From NCBI RefSeq assembly GCF_900104795.1, contig NZ_FNTG01000002.1, forward strand, positions 310,001 through 374,000: a DNA stretch of 64,000 nucleotides, read 5' to 3'. Shown piece by piece: positions 63,750 through 64,000 of this stretch. This DNA comes from Burkholderia sp. WP9 (lineage in GTDB: Bacteria > Pseudomonadota > Gammaproteobacteria > Burkholderiales > Burkholderiaceae). Numbering within the stretch: position 1 is the first letter of the stretch; each line of letters opens with the position of its first letter. The notes below the pieces were generated by a model. It ran no database searches. It had not been told where the DNA came from and saw only the letters and a program-made list of their open reading frames with translations. The translations under genes and the position numbers were made by a program.

Positions 63750-64000
63750 TCACACCATGCGCCGCGAAGCCAGGGCCCGCTGCAGCGCGCTGCGAAGCTG
63801 CTCGTAATGCACCGGCTTCAGTAGCGCTTCGACGAACGGCCGGGAGCCGGCGTCTGCGTCATTGTCCCCGTCCGGCGCATACGCGCTCACCACGATCACC
63901 GGCACGCCGGCGGAGGGCCCGCCGCGCGCGGCAAAATCCGCGAGAAACGTGTAGCCGTCGCGCTCGGGCATATGCAGATCGAGTAGCACCACGTCGCAGC
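63750..64000 (-). CDS. Response-regulator receiver domain, N-terminus cut by window edge
   Basis: This C-terminal fragment has the phosphorylation site CDVVLLDLHMPERDGY and the later VIVVSAY and LLKPVHYEQL (conserved Thr/Ser and Lys). It ends about 30 residues after the lysine, so it is either a single-domain response regulator or the receiver tail of a hybrid histidine kinase; the missing part lies to the right of the window. It converges on the BetR-REC gene, with only 36 bases between the stops. Confidence 0.8.
   Translation of the reverse strand, partial: CDVVLLDLHMPERDGYTFLADFAARGGPSAGVPVIVVSAYAPDGDNDADAGSRPFVEALLKPVHYEQLRSALQRALASRRMV

Noticed and set aside
1..64000. CRISPR arrays and tRNA or rRNA genes
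   Set aside because: No regularly spaced repeats, and no cloverleaf or ribosomal RNA sequence was recognised on reading.

Overview
The window looks like chromosomal DNA of a Burkholderiaceae member, most likely Paraburkholderia or a close relative. It is GC-rich, its genes are dense, and it carries a Burkholderia-type type VI secretion system (T6SS), a cepacian-like exopolysaccharide operon and repeat-rich intergenic DNA. No rRNA, tRNA, CRISPR array or intact insertion sequence was seen. The assignment rests on gene content and recognised families only; no database search was made.

Layout. (1) 1-7556, minus strand: an exopolysaccharide operon. It encodes a bifunctional mannose-1-P guanylyltransferase/mannose-6-P isomerase, a polyprenyl-phosphate sugar-1-P transferase, the Wza export lipoprotein, the Wzb phosphatase, the Wzc tyrosine autokinase and the start of a family 2 glycosyltransferase. 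(2) 7557-16302: sparse accessory DNA. It holds a palindrome-rich leader, small orphan genes, a tandem pair of paralogous unknown proteins, an RmlC-like protein lacking key catalytic residues, galU between two paralogous AraC-type regulators, and a structured terminator. (3) 16414-31740: redox and signalling genes. These are a SoeABC-like molybdoenzyme, a hydroxyacid dehydrogenase broken by one amber codon, a diguanylate cyclase, a two-component system divergent from a cytochrome b/YedY-like molybdoenzyme operon, and an AraC regulator divergent from a zinc aldehyde reductase. (4) 31819-32384: a roughly 200-bp-armed inverted repeat, followed by a LysR regulator. (5) 33653-55791: the T6SS locus in three blocks (tagX-tssM-tagF-ompA rightward; lipoprotein-tssB-tssC-hcp-tssE-tssF-tssG-tssH-tssA leftward; tssJ-tssK-tssL rightward). 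(6) 55861-60721, minus strand: zwf, an ornithine cyclodeaminase-family reductase, a small Cys-rich secreted protein and an FAD amino-acid oxidase-like protein. (7) 60871-64000: a hipBA toxin-antitoxin module with a clear operator/promoter, a BetR-REC regulator and a truncated response-regulator receiver.

How they fit together. ManC and GalU would supply GDP-mannose and UDP-glucose. The sugar-1-P transferase starts the lipid-linked repeat unit, and Wza/Wzb/Wzc control length and export. The T6SS locus has 12 of the 13 usual core genes (tssA-H and tssJ-M); only VgrG is missing, together with PAAR and effector genes, so spike and cargo must be encoded elsewhere. The most unusual items are the RmlC-like protein with substituted active-site residues, the tandem unknown family at 9335-10178, the long palindromes of the exopolysaccharide leader, the four-half-site hipBA operator, and the two-component/cytochrome/molybdoenzyme arrangement resembling HprRS-MsrPQ.
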